Of a DNA stretch of 27,734 nt, positions 1-27,734 are shown one piece after another. Origin of the DNA: Apostichopus californicus (Eukaryota > Echinodermata > Holothuroidea > Aspidochirotida > Stichopodidae). The notes beneath the pieces were generated by a model that ran no database searches, was not told where the DNA came from, and saw only the letters and a program-made list of their open reading frames with translations. A program made the position numbers and the translations under genes. Location: positions 1 to 27,734 of the forward strand of contig JAIPMN010041995.1 of assembly GCA_020650975.1 (NCBI GenBank), given 5' to 3'. The stretch's first letter is position 1. Each line of letters starts with the position of its first letter.

Positions 1-220
1 TTCTTCGAAAGCAAAAATTGTCCACCCCTCCCCTTAGACCCACCCCCAGGACGGCGATCATTCATGCCTGACGCCCCCCCTATTGGAAAATCCTGGATAC
101 GCCCCTGATTTTGAATCACAAAAGTAATTGAAAAAAAGGGAATTACTCTGAAATTGCGAACATTTGGGAATGAATTTCCTTCATTCTCTGTTAAGGCTTG
201 CACTTTACCAATTTATTAAA
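1..220. other. 5' flank with dispersed-repeat remnant
   Basis: No gene is visible. Bases 20-115 are rich in C runs and end in a 'GGATACGCCCCTG'-like stretch, which resembles the terminal sequence of many degenerate invertebrate transposable elements; this is a weak resemblance from memory. No coding or terminal inverted repeat structure can be seen. Confidence 0.3.
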
Positions 221-410
221 CCCTGGATTAATCCTGTGATAAATCCTGGGATGAATCCTATGATGAATCCTGGGATGAATCCTGTGATGAATCCTGGGAT
301 GAATCCTGTGATGAATCTGAATCCTGGGATGAATCCTATGATGAATCCTGGGATGAATCCTGTGATGAATCCTGGGATGAATCTGAATCCTGGGATGAAT
401 CCTGGGATAG
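221..410 (+). repeat. 12-bp minisatellite, about 16 units
   Basis: Tandem array with core unit ATCCTGGGATGA. Alternate units carry CTGTGATGA or CTATGATGA, giving a 24-bp higher-order period, and CTGAATCC interruptions occur twice. The open frame across it (164-448) reads as an Asn-Pro-Gly-Met-Asn repeat and is a by-product of the array. The same family recurs, inverted, at the far end of the window. Confidence 0.95.
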
Positions 411-424
411 CTTCAGGTTGGTCC
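394..424 (+). repeat. 31-bp module shared with the other window end (left copy)
   Basis: The last minisatellite unit runs into a unique flank, GATAGCTTCAGGTTGGTCC. All 31 bases are repeated exactly, in inverted orientation, at 27626-27656. Similarity ends abruptly after base 424. This copy lies 206 bases upstream of the proposed POLR2B start codon. Confidence 0.9.
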
Positions 425-515
425 TATGGTAAGGATATGGTCATTTGATGTAATAGCACTTTTATTAGTTTGCTAACTGGTTACTCGCATTAGAAGAGTT
501 GAAAAGCGAAGCAAA

Positions 516-530
516 GACGTCAATGGCGGC
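516..530 (+). promoter_or_regulatory. CRE-like and YY1-like motifs, POLR2B promoter
   Basis: GACGTCA (CREB/ATF core) is followed directly by AATGGCGGC, which fits the YY1 core. They lie about 90-100 bases before the proposed transcription start. Motif matching only; no functional evidence. Confidence 0.35.
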
Positions 531-585
531 ATACGAACTTGCATAAGTTTTCTTCGTTTTTGAACCCTGATGTCGAAGATTCCTT

Positions 586-619
586 TAAATATAACCAGTT
601 TGGTTTGTTAGCATCAGTT
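586..619 (+). promoter_or_regulatory. TATA-like box and initiator for POLR2B
   Basis: TAAATATA at 586-593 lies 30 bases before the A of a TCAGTT initiator (614-619, A at 616). This is the normal TATA-to-start spacing. If correct, the 5' leader before the ATG at 631 is only about 15 bases. Inferred from motif spacing. Confidence 0.4.
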
Positions 620-630
620 ATTGATCCAAC

Positions 631-18819
<18,189 letters not shown>

Positions 18820-20800
18820 TGTGCCAACCTCCGAAACGACGGTACCAAGGTAGTCTCTGCTGGAGACGAGATTTTCAACATGTTTGCCAATTCAGAGTGA
18901 AAAGAGACAGTTCCCAGGGTGACAGGCTTGCTGTAGCAGAGACAGTTATAAGTGACATAAACTTTAAACTGAGAAGCATACTTGAGAATATTGAATACAA
19001 TGTTTTGGCTTTAGTACACATACAAAGCACATAGTTCTATGCATGCATGTTGTGCAAATTTTTAATGGTCTTCCGAGACGACCAAATTTCTATTCGGACA
19101 ACCAAAATCAGCTGTGGAGGCGGTCCAGTGGACAACCAGTTGTTTACATCAAATTCAGATGGCATTGTAACTAAATTACCCCAAATGGGTTAAAGTTGTG
19201 CTGGTGCACAGGCAGTGTTATTACTTATGTCTTTATCAATGGATGGGTAAATCCTTTACTTATAATATCTTCATTAAAATTAAGTTTTAACACGTTGTTG
19301 TGATAGTTATGGTGCATAGCATATATGGACTTATGCCTACACGTTTGTATCCACATGTCATTATCGTTATTTGCTCAACTGAATTGAATTGTTAAAATCC
19401 CCCAAAGAACAAAGATTTCAACCACTTCATGTTGTTCAGTTTGAAGCAAGATTGCAAATAGGCCTTTGCATCAGTAAAAACATTGGCAACGTTTTGTCAC
19501 ATTTAAGTCCATAATGGTCCAACTATAAGAGATCCCAAATTGAATGGAATTGCAAACCCACACAATTCTTACCTATACACCACACAATTCTTAGCTATAC
19601 ACAGGGTCAACCCTGTTTCAACCGCACATGATACCTTTACTGTAGCCTACAGTATGCCCTAATGCCATAGGAACACATGCAACAAATTCTTCTGGCCAAA
19701 TATATCCTGTGGTACTTCCATCTCATAATGTGTGTTAGTCTATGTAGAATAATTCTTATGTATGGCCAACCTGTGTATAGTTGAATGCAATTGTAAATTA
19801 ATAGTAGATTTAACACAATATAAATCTCATGCAAGTATTTGAGTAGATTCAAGAGTATTTTAGGAGATTTGAGGATTATGCTGCTTGTATTTGAAGGAAA
19901 AAATCAGATTGGCTTTGTTTCGGACTTATTGTGGTTGATAAATCAGCTAGGCCTGGAGTTGTAATAGCTTAAAGGTGGGGAAGGGGGTATATCACACAGC
20001 ATGAAAGAAAACCTAGATTAGTTGTACGTGCCTGTATATGCCTTGGATTTTATGAGTGAACAGGCCAGTCATAAGGAATGCTCTCAGTTTATTATTCAAA
20101 TGTGGTAATAATAGACATCCAAATATTGCCAGCTCTGACAAAAGAAGTCCTTATAAATCCAGCATTGCAGGAAGAGCATGAACTATAGACGATGATCTCG
20201 GTCTCGATATAAGGGGACTGGGGTTGAGAGCGGATCAGTCTGTTCGTTGTTTGGTTTTCGTGCTCGGGGTCTTTCCTGGATGACTTTTCTTTAAAAAGTA
20301 TCTTATTTGTTCTTACTTGAAATCTACATTGAATCTAGCTTGAAATTGACATTAAATCAATTGTGAAATATATTTTTGAATCTGCTTGAAATCTAGCATC
20401 ATATGTGTTTCTGGTATCTAGCTTCAAATAGCTGTAAACAATCAAATTATTACAAATTAAAGCTTGTCTGATATTCAGCCTTCTCAGACAGCATGACTGG
20501 GCTATGCCACTTGTAACTCCTTTCTCTATTAACCACATAATTTTGTTTGTATGGTCCAAAAAGTTTGTAAAGGTTTCTCACTTGAAATTGTCTTAATCAT
20601 AGTGTTACAATCTTGATGTAAGGGGACTGGGTTTGAGCATGGATCAAGTTGTCTCCTTTTTGTGAACGTACCTTTGAAAGTCCATACTGTAATGGTGCAT
20701 GATTGGACTACATTCTTAAACATGTTAGTCACTGATGTTATGAGTGCCGTACATTTTGTAAATATTGTCATGTAAAATAAATTTTCGTTTTTGTGATAAG
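18820..20800 (+). other. POLR2B: Probable POLR2B 3' UTR
   Basis: AT-rich non-coding sequence. ATTAAA variants occur at 19273, 20351 and 20455, and the first canonical AATAAA is at 20776-20781. A 25-30 base stretch around AAGGGGACTGGG recurs at about 20208 and 20617. The extent of the UTR is inferred. Confidence 0.45.
20776..20781 (+). terminator. POLR2B: AATAAA polyadenylation signal, probably POLR2B
   Basis: First canonical AATAAA after the POLR2B stop, followed about 30 bases later by T/G-rich sequence (TTTGTTGCTTG). Earlier ATTAAA signals could also be used. Confidence 0.5.
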
Positions 20801-21536
20801 GTATTATAATTTGTTGCTTGTTATTAACCCTAAAAATTCAAAGAATTCAAAAGAAAAAACAAAACCCAGTATAATCAGTATACAATAATGTATTATCCCT
20901 CTAATAAGTCAATTCAATTGCCATAAAGACATTCTATGGCAGCAACTTTCACATCAAAACATTATCAGGGCTTTCTGATGATGGGAAACTAGGACACAAC
21001 CCTCATCAGAATAAACTTTCAGTAATTTAAAACGATCTAGTGATTTCGTTTAGATGTGTACAATTATTTTTGAAGTACCCCAAGGGGTTCACAATGAAGA
21101 CTATGTACTACTACTGGCATGACTCTGTGTTAATTACTTCACCTTGTACTTTGTAATGGAGAGTTAATTAAAGACAGCAATTAATTGAAACCTGCCTTCC
21201 AGACTGATCAGATAATTTGCTGATAACTGACCTTACAAAACTATTGAGAATATTTGATACTGTAGTAACATAAATCCAAATCGTGAGGAAACACAATAAC
21301 TTGAGTCATTGTCAGACAAAAAAGACCGTGGAATAGCTAAATCAACAAGTCAGAAATAAATACCGAATCGGTTCTTGTTGTATACCTTCTCTGTACAATA
21401 TCTGACCACAATCAAGTTTTTAAAATTATTTTGTAAATTTAAGTTCAAACAATCTCTCCCTGAATATTAACAGCATGTTTTTGTTAGATTTTACAACTAT
21501 CCCAGGGGTGGCTTTCTTCTACCAGGACATGTCGCA
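20801..21536. other. Intergenic stretch and SUCLG1 3' UTR
   Basis: Lies between two convergent genes. I see no AATAAA on the - strand within about 740 bases of the SUCLG1 stop, so its polyadenylation site is not assigned. The nearest TTTATT (reverse AATAAA) I noticed is at about 20086-20093. No gene recognised. Confidence 0.45.
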
Positions 21537-21563
21537 TCATACTTTGGCAGCCCTTTCCATTTC
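21537..21563 (-). CDS. SUCLG1: SUCLG1 exon 8, terminal
   Basis: Residues 318-325, EMERAAKV, then TGA. It corresponds to human EFEKRKML. Acceptor TTTCTTCCACAG is strong, phase 0. Confidence 0.88.
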   Translation of the reverse strand, partial: EMERAAKV

Positions 21564-24500
21564 CTGTGGAAGAAACAAAGATAAAAGGCAGAGTCAGAAA
21601 ATGACGACACAAACAATGATGGATAAATACAACTCACTTAGCTTGTACTTTTCGTTTTTCATTGGACCGCAGTACCCATTTCAAATAGAAATGATACTGT
21701 CCTTCAATGGAAAGTTATAACACAAATATTGCATCCAACAAAACACTACATATTGTCCTAACGTCTCATAAGCTGCATGCAAGTAGTACGATCTGGAACG
21801 AAACTGACCAATTCAAATAATATATAAATAAAGTATCAAACAAAGTTCACTGGTCTTCCTCATTGGTGTATATCATGATGACCACAGAGGAGTGTGCAGG
21901 AAGGGGTGAGGGGGCAAGTTGTTGGTTCCTACAGATGTAATCAATTCTTACTTTATATATAGTAGTGCCTATCTGTGCTGGTGATGATGTAACAGCTACT
22001 CCTGCCTCTTCCAAAGCCTTTATCTTTTCATCAGCCCCTCCTTTCCCTCCTGCGATGATCGCACCGGCATGTCCCATCCTCCTACCGGGAGGTGCGGTCT
22101 TGCCAGCAATGAATGCAGCGATGGGTTTTCTCCTTGTGCCCTGGTGATAGAAGATAGACTTGGAATAATTTTACTTTGTAGATCCAATACTGGAAGAATG
22201 TTGTATAACTATACAGGATAACTGTAACCATTAAATCAGAAGTATTATGACTATGAAAGGAGAATTGCAAGAACTCATTTGAAAATCAGATTACTCAGGT
22301 TTTTTCTCCGTGAAGTAAATGATTTCGAGGTGATGGAAAACAACTAAACACAGACTGCATGTATGACTTGTGCATAAAATGTAAACAACAATTGATATAT
22401 CAATATATTTTTCAGACATGAATATGTCGAGTGCTTCTGTATGGATCATGTGGTACTATGTTTGCTGTCTCCATTATAATGACATTCAGTGGACAACTTT
22501 AGTCAACATAACGGTTTAAACCACCATTTGCTTTTTTGGGTTTTCATGTTTGTAAGCAAAGCCACCATAAACACACACATGACAATCACAAATATTCCCA
22601 TTACATTTGGCCAAAACAGAGCACTCATGTCTACACTTAATTATAACAATAAAAAATACGTCTGCACCGATACTTGAATCGTGGTAGAATTGCTCAAACA
22701 ATCACCAAACACCAAACGGTGCTCCGGCATACATTAAGGGTGTTACATTTATCCTCTCCCCTTACCACAAACACCAAACATTGCTCCAGCATACATTAAT
22801 GGTGTTCCATATATCCTCTCCCCTTACCACACACACCAAACAGTGCTCTAGCATACATTAAGGGTGTTCCATTTATCCTTTCCCCTTTCTACAAACACCA
22901 AACATTGCTCCAGCATACATTAATGGTGTTCCATATATCCTCTCCCCCTACCACATTAATAATGACTAAACACCAAACATTGCTCTAGCATACATTAATG
23001 GTGTTCCATATATCCTCTCCCCTTACCACACACACCAAACAGTGCTCTAGCATACATTAAGGGTGTTCCATTTATCCTTTCCCCTTACTACAAACACCAA
23101 ACATTGCTCTAGCATACATTTAGGGTATTCCAATTATCCTCTCCCCTTACCACAAACACCAAACAGTGCTCTAGCATACATTAATGGTGTTCCATTTATA
23201 CTCTCCTCTTACCACATTATTCTCTGCAATGTATTTTGCTGCAGCTTCTTCTGCCCCTCCTCCGATTTCTCCGATCAAGACAATTCCTTCCGTTTGTGGG
23301 TCATTCATAAAGATGTCCAGGCAGTCAACAAAGTTAGTCCCATTGAAAGGATCTCCTCCGATACCTGACATAAGATCAACATTAAATAATATTCTTGTCA
23401 TACTTGCTGACTTTGCAATGCTGATTGAATGAATTGACTCATTCAGAGCAGGGATTTTTTCTTGGCATTCTGTTGCTATTTTCAACCAATTTTACTAAAG
23501 AAAAAATTGTAGTATTTGTAAACCTTAGATTGCCAATGATCATACACCCTTCTCGCGATTCTGTCATAGAATAAACTTGGAACTAGCAAGTGAGGAGTCA
23601 TAATTTTGTTCTAAAAATGTCGCTCAGACACTTTGCAATTTTGGAAATCTTTATATAATATCGATATTTGATATGAAGTCTGACTCTCAAGCTTAACACA
23701 CCGTGTTGTTATGGCACTGTTGTATCCCATTGTGTAGAAAATTACCTTAGTCAAACTAGAAGCTGCCGTAAAATTTAACCTTTCCTTTGTATTATGGAAT
23801 TCTCGTCAAGCCAAATGACTTAGGCTCACATATATCTTTGTATTACAGTATGTTACTTAAGCATTGTGTTCTCTTGCTCAAGAACCAGCTGAATGGTCCC
23901 CAGTTTACATGATACCTAGTTACACACCAACAGATCAAAATGCTTTATAACAAGGTAGTTCAGTGCAGTATGTATTGCCAGCAGTGACATAGCTCTTATC
24001 TCAATTCATCTTTCTGCTTGCAGTAAACTTACCAACACATAGAGATTGTCCAAGACCGACCGCTGTGGTCTGAGCTACGGCTTCGTATGTTAGCGTACCC
24101 GACCGAGAGACGATTCCGATCTTACCCGGCTGATGGATATGACCGGGCATGATGCCTATCTTGCACTGACCAGGCTGAAAGGAATGATTACAAATGTGCA
24201 TTATCATGATGGTCTGATTAAAAATGCGGACATCGTCTAGTTTACCTGGTATTCAAAAAGTGGGTGGGTCGTCACCCTTTTTACGGTCACCAAAGAAATT
24301 TTGGAGTCACCAAAAAAAATGCAAAAGACAAAAGAAATGGCAAATACAATTTGTAGCAAAACTGTGGAAATTCTTGAACATAAATTTTGCCCTGCACTAC
24401 CAAAGTTAACCATGAAACTGACCTTAATTATTCCCGGGCAATTAGGTCCAACCAGTCGTGTTTTGTTCTGTCTGACCAGCCTGTGTTTGACTTTGACCAT

Positions 24501-27500
24501 GTCTTGCTGTGGGATGCCCTCAGTGATACAAACCACCAGGCCTATCTCTGCATCCATAGCCTCCATTATGGCTGCAGCAGTAAACTTAGCAGGGACGTAT
24601 ATGACTGTTGCATTGGCTCCAGTCGCATCTTTGGCCTGGGGGTGATCAATAAGTATTGATTATTAAAGTATAAATGTGATCAATCTATCAATCAAGTATA
24701 AATTTGATACATATGTAAAATAGCTCATCTAGATCTACTTGCATAAAAAAAAAGGTTCTTTTGAATTTAGACTTTAATTTTCATAAGTTAAACTTCACAA
24801 TTTGCTTATTTAGATTAGAATATTAACATATATGTATACAATCATACAATGTATATCAGTTATTCAAACTCTTAGTGCTGGTCATCTGTAATGGTATGCT
24901 CAGTTACATTGGTATTATTATAGCTGACCGGCACTCACTGCAAAGTACCGAAGGAAAATGGCACTGTGTAGATTTATCTAGCCCTAAGAGCTGCTGAATA
25001 TAATTAAGCTAGCGTAACACAATTCATTGACTGCAACCAATTGAAATTATTTCAAAGTAATGTGAAATGGGACGTGCTAATTGTAAAAGTTTCTGATTGT
25101 TTCTCCCAAATCCCCTTACTACTATCTTACGTAACAGGATCGACTGTATAATCACTGTCAGCAATAGCACCCAAAGCAGAGGGAGAGAGAAAGGAGGAAG
25201 GGGTGGAAAGGCTGGGACACACTGAGCACTGTAACTCTTTGACTAATTTAATGCACCTCGTTACATGCAATCCTTAGGAAATTCAAAAGTTTCTCAAGCC
25301 ATATATCATATCTCTGATACTATTAAATGTTACATACATCAGTTCATTATCCTGTATTATAACAGTCCCATGAGAGATACTTACATCTTTGTCTGAGTTT
25401 CTCAAGCCATATTATTTCTCTGATACTATTAAATGTTACATACATCAGTTCATTATCCTGTATTATAACAGTCCCATGAGAGATACTTACATCTTTGTCT
25501 GAGTTTCTCAAGCCATATTATTTCTCTGATACTATTAAATGTTACATCAGTTCATCTCCTGTATGATAACAGTCCCATGAGAGATACTTACATCTTTGAC
25601 TGAGTTTCTCAAGCCATATCATTTCTCTGATACTATTAAATATTAATGTGAGTTCATTATCCTATATGATAACAGTCCCATGAGAGATACTTACATCTTT
25701 GACTGAGTTGAAGACTGGGATTCCACAAGACTGTTGACCTCCTTTGCCTGGGGTCACACCCCCTACCATGTTGGTACCATACTCAATGGCTTGTGTTGTG
25801 TGAAATGCCCCCTACAGGAAAGAACAATAGGGAAGAGTGAGTAAAAGTAACATAACCAAAAGCAACTATTCAGTAAGGGGAATAAGTTAAGCTTATGACA
25901 ACATCATAGAATATGCTACAGTTTTAATCAAAGCACAAATCTGGCTGATTTTGTCTTTACTATTTTTGGTCACACAACCAAACCAATCCTTGTGACTGTC
26001 CAAGCAATTATTTTGTAGTGAAAGCACCTACTTTTACTTTTCATTTATCTGTATTGAAGACAACCAACTGGCATTGCTGTTTGAGTAAACTTAAAGCCTC
26101 TTTGTTCTAATCTGACAGTTGAATGTAGATTATTATGCAGCTCAACAGGGGTCAAGGCTTCGTTAAGCATATGAAGTTAAAGTCAAATAAATTCAAATTT
26201 CCAATTTGCTCCTTTCATGTGATTGATCATAAATAGAAGTGTCTGGGCATCTATACGAACAGCTGATATAAAGAAAACCATCACTTTGTCGAAGGAACTT
26301 ATAGCAATCTTTCTCAGCCAGTTCTAAAGTTAGTGACATTCATAAGATACCAATTATGATACATTATTTCTAAACAAATAATCAACACAATTTACAACTA
26401 TATTTGTTTTTCAATTTTTTTTATATAAACAAATTAAAAATGCCAGAACTGTTAACTTGCACCAAATTTATGTCAATTCAGTACCTTCACAATGATAAGA
26501 AATTTGCTTTCTTTACTTACTTGTTTGCCAGTGATACCTTGGCATATGACTTTAGTTTCACTGCTTATGAGCAGATTAGGCCTTGTTTCTGTGTAGCATG
26601 TTCGAACCCCAACCTTTGGAACTGTGAAAGATCATTAAAAACATTTCTCACTGAGTTGAGTCACTCTTTGAAACATGTCACTCAATAAGTACCATCAAAT
26701 CAGTACCATCAGTTTCAAATAATTCATACATACTTGTAACAAACAAATTATAAGTGGGTGTTAACAGTTCCTGGAAATTTGATGAAAATATAAGAAGAGG
26801 AAAATGAAACTTCCACTCATTAAAAGTTATATTACGGATGTTGTAAACTGAAAAAGCTGCTAGGATCACAATTTCTAAAATAATTCACAAACTTATCTTT
26901 TATGTAAAATGTACACCAAGAAATTACCCAACACCTTGTGATCAAATTGATAGTAATAAGTAAAATAATAATCCCTTTTTTCTTAATAGTATTTGCTTCT
27001 AGTGGCTTTAATTTTCTTGAAGTGTTCTTCCAACTTTTCCAAGTTCTTCTCTGTTGGCTAGAATCATGACTAGCCTAGCCCTCAATTTCTTTTAACTAGA
27101 TAATTAGTTTAGGCTACGCAGCTTTGGAACATTGTACTACAATTAATAACCTTGCAGGCAAATTTTCACACAATCGAATGTTCCTGATGTTGAGATCTCT
27201 TTTGTCGTTAAAGACCTCAATCCTAACTAACCTGATAGCCTTGGCACTAGGAATACCGAATGGGTAGGATGGCTTACGCTAAGTAAGTGTAGTAAATCAC
27301 TAAATCTATGCTAGGCAAAGTACACGTTACGACCTCACGTAAGGTTAGGCCCTGGGAACTACCCACATTGTACTGCCAATAACGTCGCGGGTATGATAAT
27401 TCAAAGGGATTCTAATAAGAAGGTATTAAAGCTATGTAAATATGGTAAGTATCACCATGCACTCATCATCGATAGGACAAAAATTAAACGATAAGAACAC

Positions 27501-27546
27501 AGTTCTCACCAATATTTCTTGCGACAATTCGCATGCAGGCTGCCAT
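21537..27546 (-). CDS. SUCLG1: Succinyl-CoA synthetase alpha subunit, mitochondrial, 8 coding exons
   Basis: Catalyses, with an ADP- or GDP-specific beta subunit, the interconversion of succinyl-CoA and succinate with nucleotide triphosphate formation in the TCA cycle, in the mitochondrial matrix. Exons in gene order: 27546-27510, 26621-26521, 25811-25695, 24635-24423, 24174-24033, 23364-23213, 22140-21952, 21563-21537. They total 978 bases, 325 residues; human has about 346 with a longer N-terminus. Phases join and all introns are GT-AG. Seen: a basic amphipathic leader ([13 protein letters not shown]), CoA-binding QGITGKQG, ITEGIP at 122-127, GPNCPG at 148-153, SRSGTLTYE at 179-187, GEIGG at 235-239, and [10 protein letters not shown] with the phosphorylated His278. 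Two of its introns carry splice-junction arrays. Confidence 0.97.
21564..21951 (-). other. SUCLG1 intron 7
   Basis: 388 bases, non-coding. Open frames crossing it on + are not supported. Confidence 0.5.
21952..22140 (-). CDS. SUCLG1: SUCLG1 exon 7, active-site histidine
   Basis: Residues 255-317: [36 protein letters not shown] and [12 protein letters not shown]. His278 in RRMGHAG is the residue phosphorylated during catalysis. Acceptor TATCACCAG, donor AAA|GTAAGA. Confidence 0.97.
22141..22702 (-). other. SUCLG1 intron 6, non-repetitive part
   Basis: 562 bases, AT-rich. Overlapping open frames at 22489-22701 on both strands have no recognisable similarity. Confidence 0.5.
22703..23219 (-). 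repeat. Eight-unit array (about 63 bp) ending on the exon 6 donor
   Basis: On + the units read CACCAAACATTGCTCTAGC, then ATACATTAATGGTG and CTCTCCCCTTACCACA. On the gene strand CTTACC is a G|GTAAG donor. Intact decoys have GT at 22765-22764, 22827-22826, 23026-23025 and 23150-23149; others are mutated (GTAGGG at 22951, TA|GTAAGG at 23088). The real donor is at 23212-23211. Only 3-7 exon bases are shared (GTG, or TAATGTG in the unit at about 22950). A three-unit block is nearly identical between about 22776-22905 and 22974-23103. Confidence 0.93.
23213..23364 (-). CDS. SUCLG1: SUCLG1 exon 6
   Basis: Residues 204-254: [44 protein letters not shown]. Glu236 in GEIGG is the conserved Glu near the phosphohistidine loop. 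Enters in phase 1, leaves in phase 0 with donor GTAAGA. Confidence 0.97.
23365..24032 (-). other. SUCLG1 intron 5
   Basis: 668 bases, AT-rich; nothing recognisable. Confidence 0.5.
24033..24174 (-). CDS. SUCLG1: SUCLG1 exon 5
   Basis: Residues 157-203 plus one base of Gly204: [20 protein letters not shown], then [13 protein letters not shown] and GLGQSLCV. Acceptor CCTTTCAG, donor GTAAGT. Confidence 0.97.
24423..24635 (-). CDS. SUCLG1: SUCLG1 exon 4
   Basis: Residues 86-156: [20 protein letters not shown], then [19 protein letters not shown] and [11 protein letters not shown]. Short intron 4 (24175-24422) follows. Donor AAG|GTCAGT makes Lys156 where human has Asn. Confidence 0.97.
24636..25287 (-). 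other. SUCLG1 intron 3, non-repetitive part
   Basis: 652 bases, AT-rich, no gene recognised. Confidence 0.5.
25288..25709 (-). repeat. Four-copy array (about 103 bp) ending on the exon 3 donor
   Basis: On + each unit contains GAGATACTTACATCTTTG, CTGAGTTTCTCAAGCC and TGATACTATTAAAT. On the gene strand this copies the last 15 bases of exon 3 (ending CAAAGAT) plus donor GTAAGT. The real donor GT is at 25694-25693; exact decoys are at 25591-25590, 25490-25489 and 25384-25383. The two lowest units have GACAAAGAT in place of GTCAAAGAT. Confidence 0.95.
25695..25811 (-). CDS. SUCLG1: SUCLG1 exon 3
   Basis: Residues 47-85: [20 protein letters not shown], then [19 protein letters not shown], the CoA-binding Rossmann domain. 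Acceptor CCTGTAG followed by GGGG; the frame chosen is the only one matching the family. Confidence 0.96.
25812..26520 (-). other. SUCLG1 intron 2
   Basis: 709 bases, AT-rich, no repeats or gene recognised. Confidence 0.5.
26521..26621 (-). CDS. SUCLG1: SUCLG1 exon 2
   Basis: Residues 13-46: [20 protein letters not shown], then [11 protein letters not shown]. The phase (1 in, 0 out) fits both neighbours. Human has QGFTGKQ; the Phe is Ile here. Confidence 0.93.
26622..27509 (-). other. SUCLG1 intron 1
   Basis: 888 bases, AT-rich, no recognisable element. Confidence 0.5.
27510..27546 (-). CDS. SUCLG1: SUCLG1 exon 1, mitochondrial leader
   Basis: Residues 1-12 plus one base: [12 protein letters not shown], basic and without acidic residues, as in a mitochondrial transit peptide. 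Donor G|GTGAGA. The ATG at 27546-27544 is the only in-frame start consistent with exon 2 phase that I found. Confidence 0.88.
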
Positions 27547-27550
27547 TTTG
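27539..27550 (-). promoter_or_regulatory. SUCLG1: TISU-like start context of SUCLG1
   Basis: CAAAATGGCAGC agrees with the TISU consensus SAASATGGCGGC at 10 of 12 positions. TISU marks genes with very short leaders, common among mitochondrial functions, and also binds YY1. Motif match only. Confidence 0.4.
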
Positions 27551-27625
27551 TCAGTGATGAGTAAAGTACGTGTGTGGCGCTATTGCTCAATTTTCTCGTA
27601 CTATGGTGGGTTAAGCCGCGGGTTT

Positions 27626-27656
27626 GGACCAACCTGAAGCTATCCCAGGATTCATC
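27626..27656 (-). repeat. 31-bp module shared with the other window end (right copy)
   Basis: Exact reverse complement of 394-424. It ends 80 bases upstream of the SUCLG1 ATG, in the same orientation relative to its gene as the left copy is to POLR2B. Confidence 0.9.
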
Positions 27657-27734
27657 ACAGGATTCGAATCCTGGGATGAATCTGAATCCTGTGATAGCTT
27701 CAGAATCTGAACCTATCACAGGATTCATCCCAGG
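27647..27734. repeat. 12-bp minisatellite in both orientations, running off the window
   Basis: Contains GGATTCATC and GATGAATCC units in both directions, including the palindromic CAGGATTCGAATCCTG (27658-27673), and a second AGCTTCAG flank at about 27696. The array continues past the window end. Confidence 0.9.

Noticed and set aside
164..448. Open frame coding a Met-Asn-Pro-Gly repeat peptide
   Set aside because: It is the translation of the 12-bp minisatellite; period divisible by three keeps it open by chance, and there is no splice or promoter support.
20190..20650. Two AAGGGGACTGGG-containing stretches as a possible mobile element
   Set aside because: Only about 30 bases match and the flanks diverge; too little to call an element.
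26600..26616. GGTTCGAAC-like tRNA B box on the - strand
   Set aside because: It lies inside the coding part of SUCLG1 exon 2, with no A box or cloverleaf around it.

Overview
This is animal nuclear DNA: AT-rich, with two intron-rich housekeeping genes that converge tail to tail and no bacterial or viral features. The encoded proteins are very close to vertebrate orthologues, and exon phases join cleanly throughout. The base composition, intron sizes and remnants of dispersed repeats suggest a marine invertebrate deuterostome, possibly an echinoderm, but the sequence alone does not settle the lineage. Both window edges lie in the same 12-bp minisatellite, so this may be a whole contig that broke in that repeat.

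Layout. Bases 1-424 hold a repeat remnant and the minisatellite. A putative promoter lies at 516-619. POLR2B (RPB2, second-largest subunit of RNA polymerase II) runs on + from 631 to 18819 in 24 coding exons, with a reconstructed product of 1191 residues. Its probable 3' UTR and the intergenic space fill 18820-21536. SUCLG1 (alpha subunit of mitochondrial succinyl-CoA synthetase) runs on - from 27546 down to 21537 in 8 coding exons, with a product of 325 residues. Its promoter side ends in an inverted copy of the module found upstream of POLR2B. Both genes look intact: every exon is open, all splice sites are GT-AG, and catalytic or metal-binding residues are present.

The striking feature is not a gene. 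Every large tandem array inside the genes ends on an exon-intron junction and carries copies of that junction's splice site plus 3 to 58 bases of the adjoining exon. This is seen at six junctions (POLR2B intron 9 acceptor, intron 13 donor, intron 13 acceptor, intron 20 donor; SUCLG1 intron 3 donor, intron 6 donor). A seventh case, a decayed two-copy version, lies at the POLR2B intron 22 donor. The arrays have unrelated sequences and periods of about 61-121 bp, so they are not one transposon family. They put dozens of decoy donors and acceptors beside the real ones. In the POLR2B decoys I translated, use of most copies would give an early stop, but the intron 9 repeat could in principle be spliced as an in-frame 21-base microexon.

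The two genes have no direct pathway link (transcription versus the TCA cycle). What they share here is the upstream repeat module, in the same orientation relative to each start codon, and the same kind of splice-junction array.
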